From NCBI RefSeq assembly GCF_030811095.1, contig NZ_JAUSQL010000001.1:744001-808000 (forward strand): a stretch of DNA of 64,000 nucleotides, read 5' to 3'. The position numbers and the translations under genes are program-made. Below the pieces are notes generated by a model, which saw only the letters and a list, made by a program, of their open reading frames with translations, did not search any database and was not told the DNA's origin. The stretch comes from Trueperella abortisuis. GTDB lineage: Bacteria > Actinomycetota > Actinomycetes > Actinomycetales > Actinomycetaceae. Below, in pieces: positions 1 to 10,232 of the stretch (the stretch's first letter is position 1; the number at the start of each line of letters is the position of its first letter).

Positions 1-521
1 GCTTCCGCCACCCCGACCACGAGAAGTTGGTAGACAAGCAGACGGAGAACCCGCTCGAGGCCAAGGCAAAGGCGCTGGGATTGAATTACGTCAAGCTGGA
101 GGGCGGCTCCGTGGGGATCATCGGTAACGGTGCCGGGCTCGTCATGTCCACGCTCGACGTCGTCGCCTACGCGGGCGAAAAGCTAGGCGTGGGGCCAGCG
201 AACTTCCTCGACATCGGCGGCGGCGCGGACGCCACCGTCATGTCGAACGGCCTGGACGTCATCCTGGGCGACCCGGACGTCAGGTCCGTGTTCGTCAACG
301 TCTTCGGCGGAATCACCGCGTGTGACCAAGTTGCCGCCGGTATCGTCAAGGCGCTCGAGATCCTGGGGGAGAACGCCACCAAGCCGATCGTCGTGCGCCT
401 GGACGGCAACAACGTCGTCGAGGGCCGGGCGATCCTGGCCGAGGCGGATCACCCGCTGGTGACGCTTGTGGACACGATGGACGGAGCCGCCGCGAAGGCG
501 GCCGAGCTGGCAGCGAAGTAG
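1..521 (+). CDS. sucC: Succinyl-CoA synthetase, beta subunit (3' part)
   Basis: C-terminal part of the beta subunit of succinate-CoA ligase (TCA cycle, substrate-level ATP/GTP formation). The frame is open from base 3 and continues off the left edge, so the N-terminal ATP-grasp half is missing. Visible are the C-terminal ligase-domain segments [17 protein letters not shown] and [16 protein letters not shown], which in this family contact the CoA-ligase interface. It is followed 9 nt later by sucD in the usual sucCD order, so the two are very probably one transcript. Product is certain; only the start is unknown. Confidence 0.97.
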   Translation, partial: FRHPDHEKLVDKQTENPLEAKAKALGLNYVKLEGGSVGIIGNGAGLVMSTLDVVAYAGEKLGVGPANFLDIGGGADATVMSNGLDVILGDPDVRSVFVNVFGGITACDQVAAGIVKALEILGENATKPIVVRLDGNNVVEGRAILAEADHPLVTLVDTMDGAAAKAAELAAK

Positions 522-530
522 GGGAACAAC

Positions 531-1448
531 GTGGCTATTTTTCTTGATAAGCACGACAAGATCATCGTTCAGGGAATGACCGGCTCCGAGGGGCAGAAGC
601 ACACGCGGCGCATGCTCGGCGCGGGCACACAGATCGTGGCCGGCACGAACCCTCGCAAGGCGGGCACGTCCGTCGACTTCGAGGTCACGCCAATCGGCTA
701 CGGCGCCGAGGAGCGGCAGGCCGGCACGGTCTCCATCCCGGTCTACGCCACGGTCGCCGAGGCGAAGGCGGCCACGGGCGCTGAGGTATCGGTCGTCTTT
801 GTCCCGCCGGCCTTTGCCAAGTCCGCCGTCATTGAGGCTGTCGACGCCGGTGTCCGGCTCGTCGTCATCATCACGGAAGGCATCGCGGTGAAGGATACTG
901 CGGAGTTCTTCACCTACGCCCGCGTGCGCGGGGTGCAACTCATCGGACCGAATTGCCCCGGCATCATCACCCCCGGCCAGTCGAACGTGGGCATCACGCC
1001 CCCCGACATCACGGGTCCGGGCAGGATCGGGCTCGTGTCGAAGTCCGGCACGCTGACCTACCAGATGATGTACGAGCTGTCCGACATCGGCTTCACCACC
1101 TGTATCGGCATCGGCGGCGACCCGGTCATCGGCACCACCCACATTGACGCGCTCAAGGCATTCGAGGAAGACCCGGCCACCGAGCTGATCGTCATGATCG
1201 GCGAGATTGGCGGCGACGCCGAGGAGCGAGCCGCGGCCTACATCAAGGAGCACGTGACCAAGCCCGTGGTGGGATACGTTGCGGGCTTCACGGCCCCCGA
1301 GGGCAAGACGATGGGGCACGCAGGAGCGATCGTCTCGGGCTCGGCCGGCACCGCGCAGGCGAAGAAGGAGGCCCTCGAGGCCGTCGGCGTCAAGGTTGGC
1401 AAGACGCCCACGGAGACGGCGAACCTGGCCCGTGAGCTGCTGAGCTAA
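531..1448 (+). CDS. sucD: Succinyl-CoA synthetase, alpha subunit
   Basis: Alpha subunit of succinate-CoA ligase, 305 residues, close to the family length. The N-terminal CoA-binding Rossmann domain carries [16 protein letters not shown] and the central [10 protein letters not shown] segment. The phosphohistidine loop is visible as [15 protein letters not shown], with His263 the residue expected to be phosphorylated. The GTG start at 531 begins a typical alpha-subunit N-terminus and sits 9 nt after the sucC stop, so translation is probably coupled. A strong hairpin follows the stop and should end the sucCD transcript. Confidence 0.97.
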   Translation: MAIFLDKHDKIIVQGMTGSEGQKHTRRMLGAGTQIVAGTNPRKAGTSVDFEVTPIGYGAEERQAGTVSIPVYATVAEAKAATGAEVSVVFVPPAFAKSAVIEAVDAGVRLVVIITEGIAVKDTAEFFTYARVRGVQLIGPNCPGIITPGQSNVGITPPDITGPGRIGLVSKSGTLTYQMMYELSDIGFTTCIGIGGDPVIGTTHIDALKAFEEDPATELIVMIGEIGGDAEERAAAYIKEHVTKPVVGYVAGFTAPEGKTMGHAGAIVSGSAGTAQAKKEALEAVGVKVGKTPTETANLARELLS

Positions 1449-1472
1449 CGGGCCAGCAGATCAGGGACGAGC

Positions 1473-1504
1473 AAGGCCGTCGGGGCACCCGCCCCGACGG
1501 CCTT
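1473..1504 (+). terminator. Rho-independent terminator after sucCD
   Basis: Perfect 14-bp stem (AAGGCCGTCGGGGC and its complement) with a 4-nt loop, 25 nt after the sucD stop. The T-tract is short. Position and stem strength support termination of sucCD. Confidence 0.85.
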
Positions 1505-1533
1505 GTAGTCTTAGAATGAGTGCGGAGGTTACA

Positions 1534-1881
1534 ATGGAACTGACAAGTAAGAGCGGCAAACCACTACGCGTGGACAACAACGAGAAACTGCAACGTTTCG
1601 AGGTTTTTGCGGACGAGCAGCTGGTCGGCCTGGCCGACTATGTCCGCAACGGGGACGCGGTGGTATTCATCCACACCGAGGTATCCCCAGCGATGGGCGG
1701 GGAAGGGGTCGGTACCGCGCTCATCAAGGTAGCCCTGGACGAGGTGCGCGACAGGGGGCTGACGGCCGTGCCGATCTGCCCGTTCGTGGTGAACTACATC
1801 GACAAGCACGGGGCCGAGTATCGCGCCGGCGGCGGCAAGCTTCGCGGGGCTAACTCTTCCGATTACGCGCTCTTGAGATAG
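1534..1881 (+). CDS. Small GNAT-like N-acetyltransferase (YjdJ type)
   Basis: Short protein (115 residues) of the one-domain Gcn5-related acetyltransferase type. The sequence shows a FIHTEVSPAMGGEGVGTALIK segment, matching the acetyl-CoA pyrophosphate-binding Q/GxxGxG/A loop, followed by VPICPFVVNYIDKH, typical of the small 'CG' acetyltransferases. An ATG at 1516 is also in frame, but GGAGG at 1524-1528 lies 5 nt before the ATG at 1534, so I use the latter. The substrate cannot be read from sequence. It stands alone between the sucCD terminator and a membrane-protein gene. Confidence 0.75.
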   Translation: MELTSKSGKPLRVDNNEKLQRFEVFADEQLVGLADYVRNGDAVVFIHTEVSPAMGGEGVGTALIKVALDEVRDRGLTAVPICPFVVNYIDKHGAEYRAGGGKLRGANSSDYALLR

Positions 1882-1941
1882 TGGGCAACACGCCCGACCC
1901 ATGTGGGCGTATGTGCGCGCCGTTCGCGCCACGATGGAAGG

Positions 1942-3309
1942 GTGAAGACGATTGACCTTTCCCGCGAACTGACCGTCGCCCGTGGCGCGATCGCCCCGAT
2001 ATTCTTCGGTTGGCTGACGATGGCCGTGATCGCCACCGGCTTCTACACCCTTACGGCGTCCGCGCCGACGCTGGGCGAGACGACGTGGCACGACGTCGCT
2101 CGCATGGGAACTGGCTGGTGGATGACGGCACTCGGCGGCCAGACGGCCATCCAGGGCGTTACGATTTCGCTCATGCCCACGCTGGTCACGTTCATCATGG
2201 CCTACGTGAGCGTTGTGCTCTTTCGACGCCGTGGAGTGGCGCGCTGGGCAGAGGTGGCGTCCGCGGCGCTGACACAGGCGGCGGTGGTGGCCGCGATTGG
2301 TGTGCTAGTGCGCCCGGCGGGCGCCTGGTGGCCGGCGATCATTGGCGGGGCGATCATGGGCGGCCTCACGGCGGCGTGGGCGGGAAATAAGACCCTGCTC
2401 ACCTGGGCTTGGCTCCGGCGCGCCCTTCCCCGCACGGGCATCTTCCTAGGTGTGCTCGCGGCGCTGACAACGGTGGTCGTGGCAGTGGCGTGTGTGAGCG
2501 GATGGTCGCGCATCGTCCAGATCCACGGCTACTACCTGACCGGGGCCGTGGGGACTGTCGGCCTCATCCTCCTCCAGCTCGCCCACCTTCCCACGGTCTT
2601 CATCTGGGCCCTGGCGTGGATGCTGGGACCTGGCTTCGCGGTTGGCCAGGGCACGAACTACTCGGTGCTCGGCGTCGAGTCGGCGCCGCTACCGGCGATC
2701 CCGATTCTCGGGGCCTTGCCTTCCGTGGGCGAGGGCTACCCGTGGCTGCTGGGGGCGCTGGCGGCGGTTTTCTTCGTCCTTGGCGCTGTGGTGACGCGGT
2801 GGGAAGGCAAGCCGCTGGGTGCCTCCCTCCTTGACTCGGGGCTGGCGGTCTTCCTTGGTGCGTTCGCGGTCGCGGCGGTGGCCGCCATGGGGACCGGCTC
2901 GATCGGCCCCGAGCGGCTGGCGGAGACGGGTCCGGTGCCGGCGGCGATGTTCTCCATGGCCCTGCTCGTCCTCGGCCTGCCCTTCCTCCTTGGCGCCCTC
3001 GTCCATCCCCAGACGCTGGCGTTCCTGCGAGCTCGCGGTTCGGCGACGGCCGATTGGGCTGCGGATCGACGTGAGAGCGCGAAGAGGCGGGCGCGGGAGC
3101 GCGCGGCCGAACGTGGCGAGTCTGAGGACAACGGGTTCGATGAGCCTCGACCCGCGGAGCAAGACGCCGCGGCGCAAGATTTCGCGGAGCAGGATTCCCC
3201 GGAGTTGCCCATCCAGGAGGCGGGCGACCTCAAAGCGGACACCACTCCCGTCGTATCGCCACCTGAGACGGAAACTGTTCTAAGGGTGGACGGCGCCGGG
3301 CGGGATTAG
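1942..3309 (+). CDS. DUF6350 polytopic membrane protein
   Basis: About 455 residues with many hydrophobic segments through roughly residue 370, then a charged Arg/Glu/Pro-rich cytoplasmic tail. Segments such as [26 protein letters not shown] are the hallmark of the actinobacterial DUF6350 family, often found beside sucD and purH as here. Function is unknown. The open frame could start at GTG 1903. GTG 1942 is preferred because a -10-like CACGAT lies 6 nt before it, the layout of a leaderless transcript, and no Shine-Dalgarno is seen at either site. The start is the main uncertainty. Confidence 0.7.
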   Translation: MKTIDLSRELTVARGAIAPIFFGWLTMAVIATGFYTLTASAPTLGETTWHDVARMGTGWWMTALGGQTAIQGVTISLMPTLVTFIMAYVSVVLFRRRGVARWAEVASAALTQAAVVAAIGVLVRPAGAWWPAIIGGAIMGGLTAAWAGNKTLLTWAWLRRALPRTGIFLGVLAALTTVVVAVACVSGWSRIVQIHGYYLTGAVGTVGLILLQLAHLPTVFIWALAWMLGPGFAVGQGTNYSVLGVESAPLPAIPILGALPSVGEGYPWLLGALAAVFFVLGAVVTRWEGKPLGASLLDSGLAVFLGAFAVAAVAAMGTGSIGPERLAETGPVPAAMFSMALLVLGLPFLLGALVHPQTLAFLRARGSATADWAADRRESAKRRARERAAERGESEDNGFDEPRPAEQDAAAQDFAEQDSPELPIQEAGDLKADTTPVVSPPETETVLRVDGAGRD

Positions 3310-3350
3310 CGGGCGTCGATAGGCTGAAGCCATCGACTCAAGGAGGTTCC

Positions 3351-4904
3351 ATGGCCCGCGCCCTGATTTCTGTCTCGGATAAGAGTGGTATTGCGGAGTT
3401 TGCTCAGGTATTGCGGCAGGCAGGATACGATCTGGTATCCACCGGCTCGACGGCCAAGACGATCGCGGCGGCAGGGGTGCCCGTCACGCCGGTAGAGAAG
3501 GTCACCGGATTCCCCGAGATCTTCGACGGCCGGGTCAAAACCCTCCACCCGATGATTCACGGCGGCATCCTCGCCCGCCGCGGCACAGACGAGCCGACGA
3601 TGGCCGAGTTGGGGATCGAACCGATCGACGTCGTCGTCGTGAACCTATATCCGTTCGAGCAGACGGTGGCCTCGGGCGCGGGTGCGCAGGAGTGCATCGA
3701 GCAGATCGACATCGGCGGTCCCACGCTCATCCGTGCCGCGGCGAAGAATCACCGAGACGTGGCAGTGGTGACCGATCCGGCTCAATACGCGCGCGTGGCT
3801 GAGGAGCTGGCATCCGGCGGGCTGTCGGCGCAGTTCAAACGCGAACTGGCGGCCGCCGCTTTCGCACACACCGCCGCATATGATGGCGCCATTGCCGCTT
3901 GGTTCGCAACCGCGGAGGTCGGCCAGGACGCCGGCGATGCGAACGGCGCCGGCCTGCCCGGCAAGCTCGACCCGCGTTGGGCGAAGGCTGCCGACCTGCG
4001 CTACGGCGAGAACCCGCACCAGGGGGCCGCCCTCTACGCCGACGCGAGCGGCGTCGGACTGGCCCACGCAACCCAGCTGGGCGGCAAGCCCATGAGCTTC
4101 AACAACTACCAGGACACCGAGGCTGCCCTCCGTGCGGCCTATGACCACCCGGAGCCGACCGTCGCGATCGTCAAGCACGCCAATCCCTGCGGCGTGGCCA
4201 TCGCCGGCGACGTCGCGGCCGCCCACGCGCGCGCCCACGCCTGCGACCCGCTGTCGGCCTACGGCGGAGTGGTCGCCGCGAACCGGCCCGTCACGCTGGC
4301 GATGGCGGAGCAGCTTAAGCCGATCTTCACCGAGGTCGTGGCGGCACCCGCCTTCGATGAGGACGCCCTGTCGTTGCTGCGCACGAAGAAGAACCTGCGG
4401 ATTTTGCAAGTGGCTCCTGGCGCGGGCGGGCTCGATATCCGACCGATCAGCGGAGGCGCGGTGGTCCAGGAGCGTGACACGCTCGGCGAACGGGATCAGA
4501 TTGGCAGCTGGGAGCTCGTGGCGGGCGAGCCCGCCGATCCGCAGACCGCGGCCGACCTCGAGTTCGCCTGGCGTTCGGTGCGCTGCGTGAAGTCGAACGC
4601 GATCCTGCTTGCTAAGGAGGGTGCGACGGTTGGTGTCGGCATGGGACAGGTGAATCGGGTCGACTCCTGCAAGCTCGCCGTGGAGCGCGCCAACACCCTG
4701 GGCGAGGGGGAGCGGGCGCGCGGCGCTGTTGCCGCGTCGGATGCGTTCTTCCCCTTCGCGGACGGCTTCGGAGTGCTGGCCAAGGCAGGCGTTCGAGCGG
4801 TCGTCCAGCCCGGTGGCTCGATCCGCGACCAGGAGGTGATCGCGGCGGCGAAGGAGGCCGGCGTGACGATGTACTTCACGGGCACGCGCCACTTCGCCCA
4901 CTGA
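3351..4904 (+). CDS. purH: Bifunctional AICAR transformylase / IMP cyclohydrolase
   Basis: Last two steps of de novo IMP synthesis. 517 residues, full length. The N-terminal MGS-like cyclohydrolase domain shows [33 protein letters not shown]. The C-terminal transformylase domain shows [23 protein letters not shown] and [13 protein letters not shown] 3351 is preceded by AGGAGG with a 4-nt gap. The formyl donor comes from the folate pool maintained by glyA/folD, encoded later in this window under a ZTP riboswitch that senses a purH-pathway intermediate. No unusual features. Confidence 0.97.
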   Translation: MARALISVSDKSGIAEFAQVLRQAGYDLVSTGSTAKTIAAAGVPVTPVEKVTGFPEIFDGRVKTLHPMIHGGILARRGTDEPTMAELGIEPIDVVVVNLYPFEQTVASGAGAQECIEQIDIGGPTLIRAAAKNHRDVAVVTDPAQYARVAEELASGGLSAQFKRELAAAAFAHTAAYDGAIAAWFATAEVGQDAGDANGAGLPGKLDPRWAKAADLRYGENPHQGAALYADASGVGLAHATQLGGKPMSFNNYQDTEAALRAAYDHPEPTVAIVKHANPCGVAIAGDVAAAHARAHACDPLSAYGGVVAANRPVTLAMAEQLKPIFTEVVAAPAFDEDALSLLRTKKNLRILQVAPGAGGLDIRPISGGAVVQERDTLGERDQIGSWELVAGEPADPQTAADLEFAWRSVRCVKSNAILLAKEGATVGVGMGQVNRVDSCKLAVERANTLGEGERARGAVAASDAFFPFADGFGVLAKAGVRAVVQPGGSIRDQEVIAAAKEAGVTMYFTGTRHFAH

Positions 4905-4975
4905 GGTCGGCCCGTTGTCGGCGCGGGCCGGCTGGCCCCTAGAGTACAATCGTGAGGCGAGCCGAAGGGAGAGTC

Positions 4976-5254
4976 ATGGAGAAGTACGCCGGTGGAAAGT
5001 TCCCTCCCGTCATTGTCTACGTGCTCCTCGTGGCGTGGGTGGGGGCGATCATCGCCGCGGGTTTCCTGCTCGACGTCCAAACCGCCGCCTACGCCCTGAG
5101 CGCCTCGTGTGTGGCCATCGCCGTGGCCCGCGTGGCACTCCCGGATGGTGCCGTGCCGCGGGTGCGTTCCAAAACGCACGACGCCGCCATCCTCTGCTTG
5201 GCCGCGGGCGCACTTTTCGCTCTGGCGGCGTGGGGAAACACGCCGCCAGTCTAG
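4976..5254 (+). CDS. DUF3017 small membrane protein
   Basis: Predicted 92-residue membrane protein with three hydrophobic stretches (about residues 10-32, 36-57 and 70-87) and the RVRSKTHDAAILC segment characteristic of DUF3017. This family is common in actinobacteria near purH/folD and has no known function. GTG 4952 is in frame upstream, but GAAGGGAGA just before ATG 4976 is a proper ribosome site, and the -10-like TACAAT at 4945-4950 would put the transcript start beyond 4952. It converges on the phosphofructokinase gene, with a shared hairpin between. Confidence 0.7.
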   Translation: MEKYAGGKFPPVIVYVLLVAWVGAIIAAGFLLDVQTAAYALSASCVAIAVARVALPDGAVPRVRSKTHDAAILCLAAGALFALAAWGNTPPV

Positions 5255-5261
5255 TAACGCG

Positions 5262-5314
5262 ACGTGCACATGTGGCCGGCGGCACCACCAGCGCTGCCGG
5301 CCACATGTGCACGT
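5262..5314. terminator. Bidirectional terminator, 19-bp perfect inverted repeat
   Basis: ACGTGCACATGTGGCCGGC (5262-5280) is repeated as its exact complement at 5296-5314 with a 15-nt loop. It lies between convergent genes (the DUF3017 protein and phosphofructokinase), 2 nt past the latter's stop. It lacks a T-tract in either direction. Confidence 0.75.
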
Positions 5315-5316
5315 GT

Positions 5317-7587
5317 TTAGGCGTCCTTGTCGTCCACGACGATCGGTAGCTGTGCGAGCTCGAGATCGGCTGTCGGGTCGGAGACGACGTAGAGCACTTC
5401 CTTCAGGCAATGCCACCACGGCTCGAAGGGGAGGCGATCGTCCATGTCGATGAGCTCGTCCATGTGCGAGACCGGCTGGGCTTCGATGTGCCCGTCCACC
5501 ATGCCCACATGGTAAGAACCGCCCCTGCCTTCCAGCTCGCGGGCCAGGGTATCCATCGCGGTGTTGACCAGGCGCACGGCGAGGGTGCGGTCAAAGGGTG
5601 AGGGGTTACCGCCCTGCTGGGCATGACCGATGATGAGCGAGCGCACGTCGAACAGGTCCCCGCCCTCTTCCTCGAAGATGTTGGCCAACACGTCGGCGTT
5701 GTAGTATTCGGAGGCGTCCTCGTTGCGCACCACCAGGTAGAGCTGGCGGCCGGCCTCGAAGGAGCGGATCATCTTTTGGGTGTCGGCGGCGAGCTGACTG
5801 AGGGTGATGCCGTCCTCGTAGAGGTAGACCTGCTCGGCGCCCGTGGTGAGCGCGGACATGAGGGCGAGGTAGCCGCACTTGCGGCCCATCGTTTCAACCA
5901 CGAAGCAGCGCCGGGAGGCGGAGGCAGACTGGCGGATTCGGTCGATTGTCTCGGTGTTCCAGTTCAGGGCCGTGTCGGTGCCGATCGAGAACTCGGAGCC
6001 GGGCAGATTGTTGTCGATCGAGGCGGGCACGAGCACCATCGGGATTTTGAACGCGGGGTAGCGCGAGGATTCCTTGTACATTTCGTAGGCCATCTTGTAG
6101 CCCTTGAATCCACCGATGACGATGAGGCCGTCGAGGCGGGCGTTTTCGATCGCGCGGCCCAGTGCGTAGTACTGGTCGATGTCGGGGATCGTGCGGCGGG
6201 TCCCTAGCTCGGCGCCGCCGTCCTCGGCCCAGCCTTCGACGTCGTTCCACTTCAGTTCGCGGATCTTGCCGTCCACGAGACCGGGGAAGCCGCCGGAGAT
6301 GCCAAGCATGGTGTAGCCGCGGTCGATGCCGAACTTGACGGCGGCGCGCGCGGCGGGGTTCATGCCCGGGGCAAGGCCGCCGGCATGGAGGATGCCGATG
6401 CGCTTCGAGTTCTTCGGGCGCTCGGGGGCCTCGGGGGAGGACAGGGTGTTGAAGAGGTCGATCATCTCGCGGTAGTGGCTGCCGCGGGAGGTCACGGCGC
6501 TGTCCCAGTCTCCGGTGGTCAAGTATTCCTTGACGGCGCGGGTGTTCTTGATGGCCTCCATCATGGGCAGGCGCACCAGCTTGTTACGCCGAGTTCCAAT
6601 GATGACGGGCTCAGTCTGCGGGGTCGCGTGGTACATGTCCCACGCCGCGGTGTAGCCCAGGAGGGTGGGCATCCACCGGTCATAGGCGGAGGGGGTACCG
6701 CCACGCTGGACGTGGCCGAGAGAGGTGATGCGCGGGTCTTCACCCATGCGGTCTTTGATGGCGGCGCGCACGTCCTCCGCCGTGATGGGCTTGCCGGCCT
6801 GGTCGGAGGCGCCCTCGGCGACGACGATGAGCGAGTCGCGTCGTCCGTTCTTTCGGCCCAGGCGAAGCTTGTCGACCAGGTCGTCCTCCCAGCCGTCGGC
6901 GGGCGGAAGTTCGGGAATGAAGACGTAGTCGCATCCGCCGGCGATGGCGGACATGAGGGCGAGATAGCCGCAGCGTCTGCCCATGACCTCGATGATGAAG
7001 GTGCGCTGGTGGGAGGCTGCGGTGGCGGCGATCGCGTCGATCGCCTCGATGATGCGGGTCAGGGCGGAGTCGGTGCCGACGGTCATGTCGGTTCCAACCA
7101 GGTCGTTGTCGATCGAGCCGACGACGCCGGCGATGAGCAGCTTCGCGTGGCGCTCGCCCTCATCCTCGGATACCTTGCCCTCGGCGACGAGCTCGGCCAG
7201 CAGCTCCGGCCAGAGTTCGCGCAATTCGTCTGCGCCGGTGAGCGTGCCGTCGCCGCCCACGATGACCAGGCGGTCAATGCCGTTCTTGACGAAGTTGTAA
7301 ACGGCCTTCTTCATGCCGCTGCGCTCGCGGAATTCGTCCGAGCGTGCGGTTCCGATGGCTGTGCCGCCCTTGTTGATGGTGGAGGAAACATCCGACCATC
7401 CCATCTTCTTGATGAGTTGCCCGCCCTCCACTGGGCCGCGCCAGCCTTCTAGGAACGCGTAGGGTGTTGCGCCGAGTTGCAGCGCGGTGCGCACGACCGC
7501 GCGGACGGTGGCGTTCATACCCTGCGCGTCACCGCCCGAAGTCAGGATTCCAATCTTTACTTCCGGGGCGGTTTCCTTACTTTCCAC
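5317..7587 (-). CDS. pfkA: Two-domain 6-phosphofructokinase
   Basis: 756 residues, twice the usual bacterial PfkA, made of two tandem PFK domains as in eukaryotic enzymes. The N-terminal half has the catalytic set: GILTSGGDAQGMNA, IVGGDGTLTGAD, GSIDNDLVGTD, MGRRCGYLALM. The GGDGT glycine points to ATP rather than pyrophosphate as phosphoryl donor. The C-terminal half keeps the fold (AGGLAPGMN, SIDNNLPGSEF, MGRKCGYLALM) but has GGFKGYK where GGDGT should be. It is therefore probably a non-catalytic, regulatory half. GTG 7587 is chosen because AAGGAG lies 5 nt upstream. Divergent from pgi, the preceding glycolytic step. Confidence 0.93.
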   Translation of the reverse strand: MESKETAPEVKIGILTSGGDAQGMNATVRAVVRTALQLGATPYAFLEGWRGPVEGGQLIKKMGWSDVSSTINKGGTAIGTARSDEFRERSGMKKAVYNFVKNGIDRLVIVGGDGTLTGADELRELWPELLAELVAEGKVSEDEGERHAKLLIAGVVGSIDNDLVGTDMTVGTDSALTRIIEAIDAIAATAASHQRTFIIEVMGRRCGYLALMSAIAGGCDYVFIPELPPADGWEDDLVDKLRLGRKNGRRDSLIVVAEGASDQAGKPITAEDVRAAIKDRMGEDPRITSLGHVQRGGTPSAYDRWMPTLLGYTAAWDMYHATPQTEPVIIGTRRNKLVRLPMMEAIKNTRAVKEYLTTGDWDSAVTSRGSHYREMIDLFNTLSSPEAPERPKNSKRIGILHAGGLAPGMNPAARAAVKFGIDRGYTMLGISGGFPGLVDGKIRELKWNDVEGWAEDGGAELGTRRTIPDIDQYYALGRAIENARLDGLIVIGGFKGYKMAYEMYKESSRYPAFKIPMVLVPASIDNNLPGSEFSIGTDTALNWNTETIDRIRQSASASRRCFVVETMGRKCGYLALMSALTTGAEQVYLYEDGITLSQLAADTQKMIRSFEAGRQLYLVVRNEDASEYYNADVLANIFEEEGGDLFDVRSLIIGHAQQGGNPSPFDRTLAVRLVNTAMDTLARELEGRGGSYHVGMVDGHIEAQPVSHMDELIDMDDRLPFEPWWHCLKEVLYVVSDPTADLELAQLPIVVDDKDA

Positions 7588-7686
7588 GACATCTCCTTCA
7601 CATTTGCGTCATGATCGATTCTCTCATATTTGCTTCGCCTCGCATGGGTAGAATGGGGTCACGTATTGGCTTTCAGGAGGAGAGTT

Positions 7687-9339
7687 ATGACAGCCCCGAT
7701 TGATGCAACTGCGACGCCCGCATGGGCGCGCCTGACCGAACTTGAGGCGGGACTCAACGTCGATTTCCGCCAGTGGTTCAAGGACGAAAACCGCGCTAAG
7801 GACTTGACCTTCCGGGCCGCGGATCTGTACGTGGACCTATCCAAGACCTTCCTCACCGCCGAGGTTAAGGCCGCGCTCTTGGACCTGGCAGACCAGGTGA
7901 ATCTGGCCGAGCGTCGTGACGCGATGCTCAGTGGGGAGCGAATTAACGTGACCGAGAACCGCGCCGTCCTGCACACCGCGCTGCGGCGCGAGAAAGGCGA
8001 GGAGGTGCTCGTGGACGGACACAACGTCGTCGAGGACGTCCATGAGGTTCTCGAGCGTGTTTATGCGTTCGCGGATAAGGTGCGCGAGGGCGAGTGGACG
8101 GGGGTGACGGGCAAGAGGATCGAGACGGTGGTCAACGTCGGCATCGGCGGCTCTGACCTGGGCCCGGTCATGGCCTACGAGGCGCTCAAGCCGTACGTCA
8201 AGGACGGCTTGGAGTGCCGCTTCATCTCGAACATCGATCCCACTGACGTGGGGGAGACGCTCAAGGGTCTCGACCCGGAGACGACGCTGGTGATCGTCGC
8301 ATCTAAGACGTTTACAACCCTTGAGACGCTCACGAATGCACGCCAAGTGCGTGCCTGGCTGCTGAGGACGCTCGAGGAGCAGGGTGCGCCGACGGACGGC
8401 GCGGTAGCCAAGCACTTCGTGGCGGTCTCCACGGCGCTGGATAGGGTGGAGGCTTTCGGCATTGACCCGGCCAACGCTTTCGGCTTTTGGGATTGGGTGG
8501 GCGGACGCTACTCGGTCGATTCGGCCGTGGGGCTCTCGCTCGCGATCGCGCTGGGCAGGGATGGTTTCTCGGACTTCCTGGCCGGATTCCGCGCAATGGA
8601 TCGCCACTTTGCCCAGGCCCCGGCGGCGGAGAATGTGCCGTTGCTCATGGGGTTGCTCAACGTCTTCTACGTCAACTTCGTGGGCGCGCCCACGCACGCC
8701 GTGTTGCCCTACTCGCAGTACCTGCACCGCTTCCCGGCCTACCTTCAGCAGTTGACGATGGAGTCGAACGGCAAGCGTGTGCGCTGGGACGGCACGCCGG
8801 TCACGTCGGCCACGGGTGAAGTCTTCTGGGGCGAGCCGGGCACGAACGGCCAGCATGCTTTCTACCAGCTCATCCACCAGGGCACGCAGCTCATTCCTGC
8901 GGATTTCATCGCGTTTGCCAACCCGACGTTCGCGTTCAAGGACGGCGATGCCGACCAGCACGAGCTGTTCCTCGGCAACTTCTTCGGGCAGACCAAGGCG
9001 CTCGCCTTCGGCAAGACGGCCGACGAGGTCCGCGCGGAGGGCGTGCCTGAGGAGTTGGTGACCGCGAAGGTATTCCCGGGCAACAAGCCCACCGCGTCGA
9101 TCATGGCCCCGGCCCTGACCCCGTCGGTGCTCGGTCAGCTGATCGCGCTGTACGAGCACATCACGTTCGTCCAGGGCATCGTGTGGGGGATCGACTCCTT
9201 CGATCAGTGGGGCGTGGAGCTCGGCAAGGCGATGGCCAAGCAGCTGGCCAGCGCCGTCGAGGGCGACGAGGCGGCGATCGCTGCCGAGGATTCCTCGACC
9301 CGCGGCCTCATCGAGTACTACCGGGCAAACCGGAAGTAG
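7687..9339 (+). CDS. pgi: Glucose-6-phosphate isomerase
   Basis: Interconverts glucose-6-P and fructose-6-P. 550 residues with family motifs [16 protein letters not shown] (phosphate site), [21 protein letters not shown] and [17 protein letters not shown], the last containing the catalytic-region His. The frame is open from 7630, but ATG 7687 has AGGAGGAG at 7675-7682 and begins a normal PGI N-terminus. A -10-like TAGAAT lies at 7649-7654. It is divergent from phosphofructokinase, so two consecutive glycolytic enzymes share a roughly 100-bp promoter region. Confidence 0.97.
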   Translation: MTAPIDATATPAWARLTELEAGLNVDFRQWFKDENRAKDLTFRAADLYVDLSKTFLTAEVKAALLDLADQVNLAERRDAMLSGERINVTENRAVLHTALRREKGEEVLVDGHNVVEDVHEVLERVYAFADKVREGEWTGVTGKRIETVVNVGIGGSDLGPVMAYEALKPYVKDGLECRFISNIDPTDVGETLKGLDPETTLVIVASKTFTTLETLTNARQVRAWLLRTLEEQGAPTDGAVAKHFVAVSTALDRVEAFGIDPANAFGFWDWVGGRYSVDSAVGLSLAIALGRDGFSDFLAGFRAMDRHFAQAPAAENVPLLMGLLNVFYVNFVGAPTHAVLPYSQYLHRFPAYLQQLTMESNGKRVRWDGTPVTSATGEVFWGEPGTNGQHAFYQLIHQGTQLIPADFIAFANPTFAFKDGDADQHELFLGNFFGQTKALAFGKTADEVRAEGVPEELVTAKVFPGNKPTASIMAPALTPSVLGQLIALYEHITFVQGIVWGIDSFDQWGVELGKAMAKQLASAVEGDEAAIAAEDSSTRGLIEYYRANRK

Positions 9340-9353
9340 AACGGAGCCCATCG

Positions 9354-9383
9354 AGGTGCCCGTCGGCGAGCCGGCGGGCACCT
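9354..9383 (+). terminator. Terminator after pgi
   Basis: Hairpin with arms AGGTGCCCG/CGGGCACCT (outer, 9 bp) and CGG/CCG (inner) separated by single mismatches, 15 nt after the pgi stop and followed by TTCGTATT. Confidence 0.75.
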
Positions 9384-9493
9384 TCGTATTAGGTAGCAAA
9401 CCCAGCGACCGTGGTTTTTTCCCGGGCCAGCGTACCCACACCCATGAGTGCAGCCTCGACGAAACACGTACTCGAGGAGGCTACCCTCCGGGG

Positions 9494-10207
9494 CTACCAC
9501 CCGGCGAAGCGCCGCCCGTCGTTCCAGAGCACTTCGCGGAGGTCTCGGATGGCCGGCGGAAGGGCGTCTCCGCGCAGCGGCATGCCAAAGCGGGAGGTGA
9601 GGATCATCGTGTCGGGCCGAACGATCAGTGATCGGGTGTAAGCCGATGAGCCCGAGTCACCAAACTCCTCGACGAAAACGTTGAACCGCCGAGCGGCCAC
9701 GCTCTGATCCTCAAGGAGGTCATAGTCAACTTCGATGAACCTCATGAGCGCGTTCCCGGTCGAGGCGTGGATAGTTGGCCAGGGGTGGTGATCGTTGACG
9801 ACGGCGACCTCCCCAGGTTCGAGCGGCGGCGGGGTGTCGCCGGCGTGCTCATGCAAGGTGGCGGCGATCTTGGCGGTGAGGTTGCCGAGATCGCCGTCGG
9901 TTGGCTCCTGGCGCCACGTGTCTGTGGTGACGACGTAGCGGCCCAGTACCTGATTGTCGGCCGCGAAGGGTTCCCGGAACAGGGTGGCGTCGAACCTGAC
10001 TACGCCGTCATCATCCCAGACGGTGAACGTGGGGCCGATCCAGGAGGAGTAGGTGTCCTCCTGCATGAGCAAATCCTCGGAGAAGAGTGTGTCGAGCCAC
10101 AGGCTGAGAGGTGCTGTGCCGACGTGGTAGTAGAACTGGCCGGGCGGGACGAGGCGTGGCGCGCAACCGGGGGCGAGCGGCCAAGGGGTGAAGATTATCT
10201 CGGGCAT
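9494..10207 (-). CDS. Unrecognised protein, paralogue A of a local family
   Basis: 237 residues, soluble, no signal peptide or membrane segment. I do not recognise the family. It is clearly homologous along its length to the protein at 10921-11652. Shared blocks include an N-terminal FTPWP/FIPWP, GPTFTVW/GPTFSVW, DATLFREPFAADN/DATLFREPYAADN, and a C-terminal LRE.LWNDG. ATG 10207 lies 25 nt downstream of the stop of a gene for a small exported protein, so the two form a pair in one transcript. Rapid local duplication and pairing with an exported partner would fit an immunity or accessory role, but nothing in the sequence proves it. Confidence 0.7.
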   Translation of the reverse strand: MPEIIFTPWPLAPGCAPRLVPPGQFYYHVGTAPLSLWLDTLFSEDLLMQEDTYSSWIGPTFTVWDDDGVVRFDATLFREPFAADNQVLGRYVVTTDTWRQEPTDGDLGNLTAKIAATLHEHAGDTPPPLEPGEVAVVNDHHPWPTIHASTGNALMRFIEVDYDLLEDQSVAARRFNVFVEEFGDSGSSAYTRSLIVRPDTMILTSRFGMPLRGDALPPAIRDLREVLWNDGRRFAGW

Positions 10208-10232
10208 CGGGTTGTTCCTCTGAAGCCTGTCC

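Noticed and set aside
3310..3350. Purine riboswitch or ZTP element before purH
   Set aside because: The gap from the upstream gene is only about 40 nt and lacks any aptamer block.
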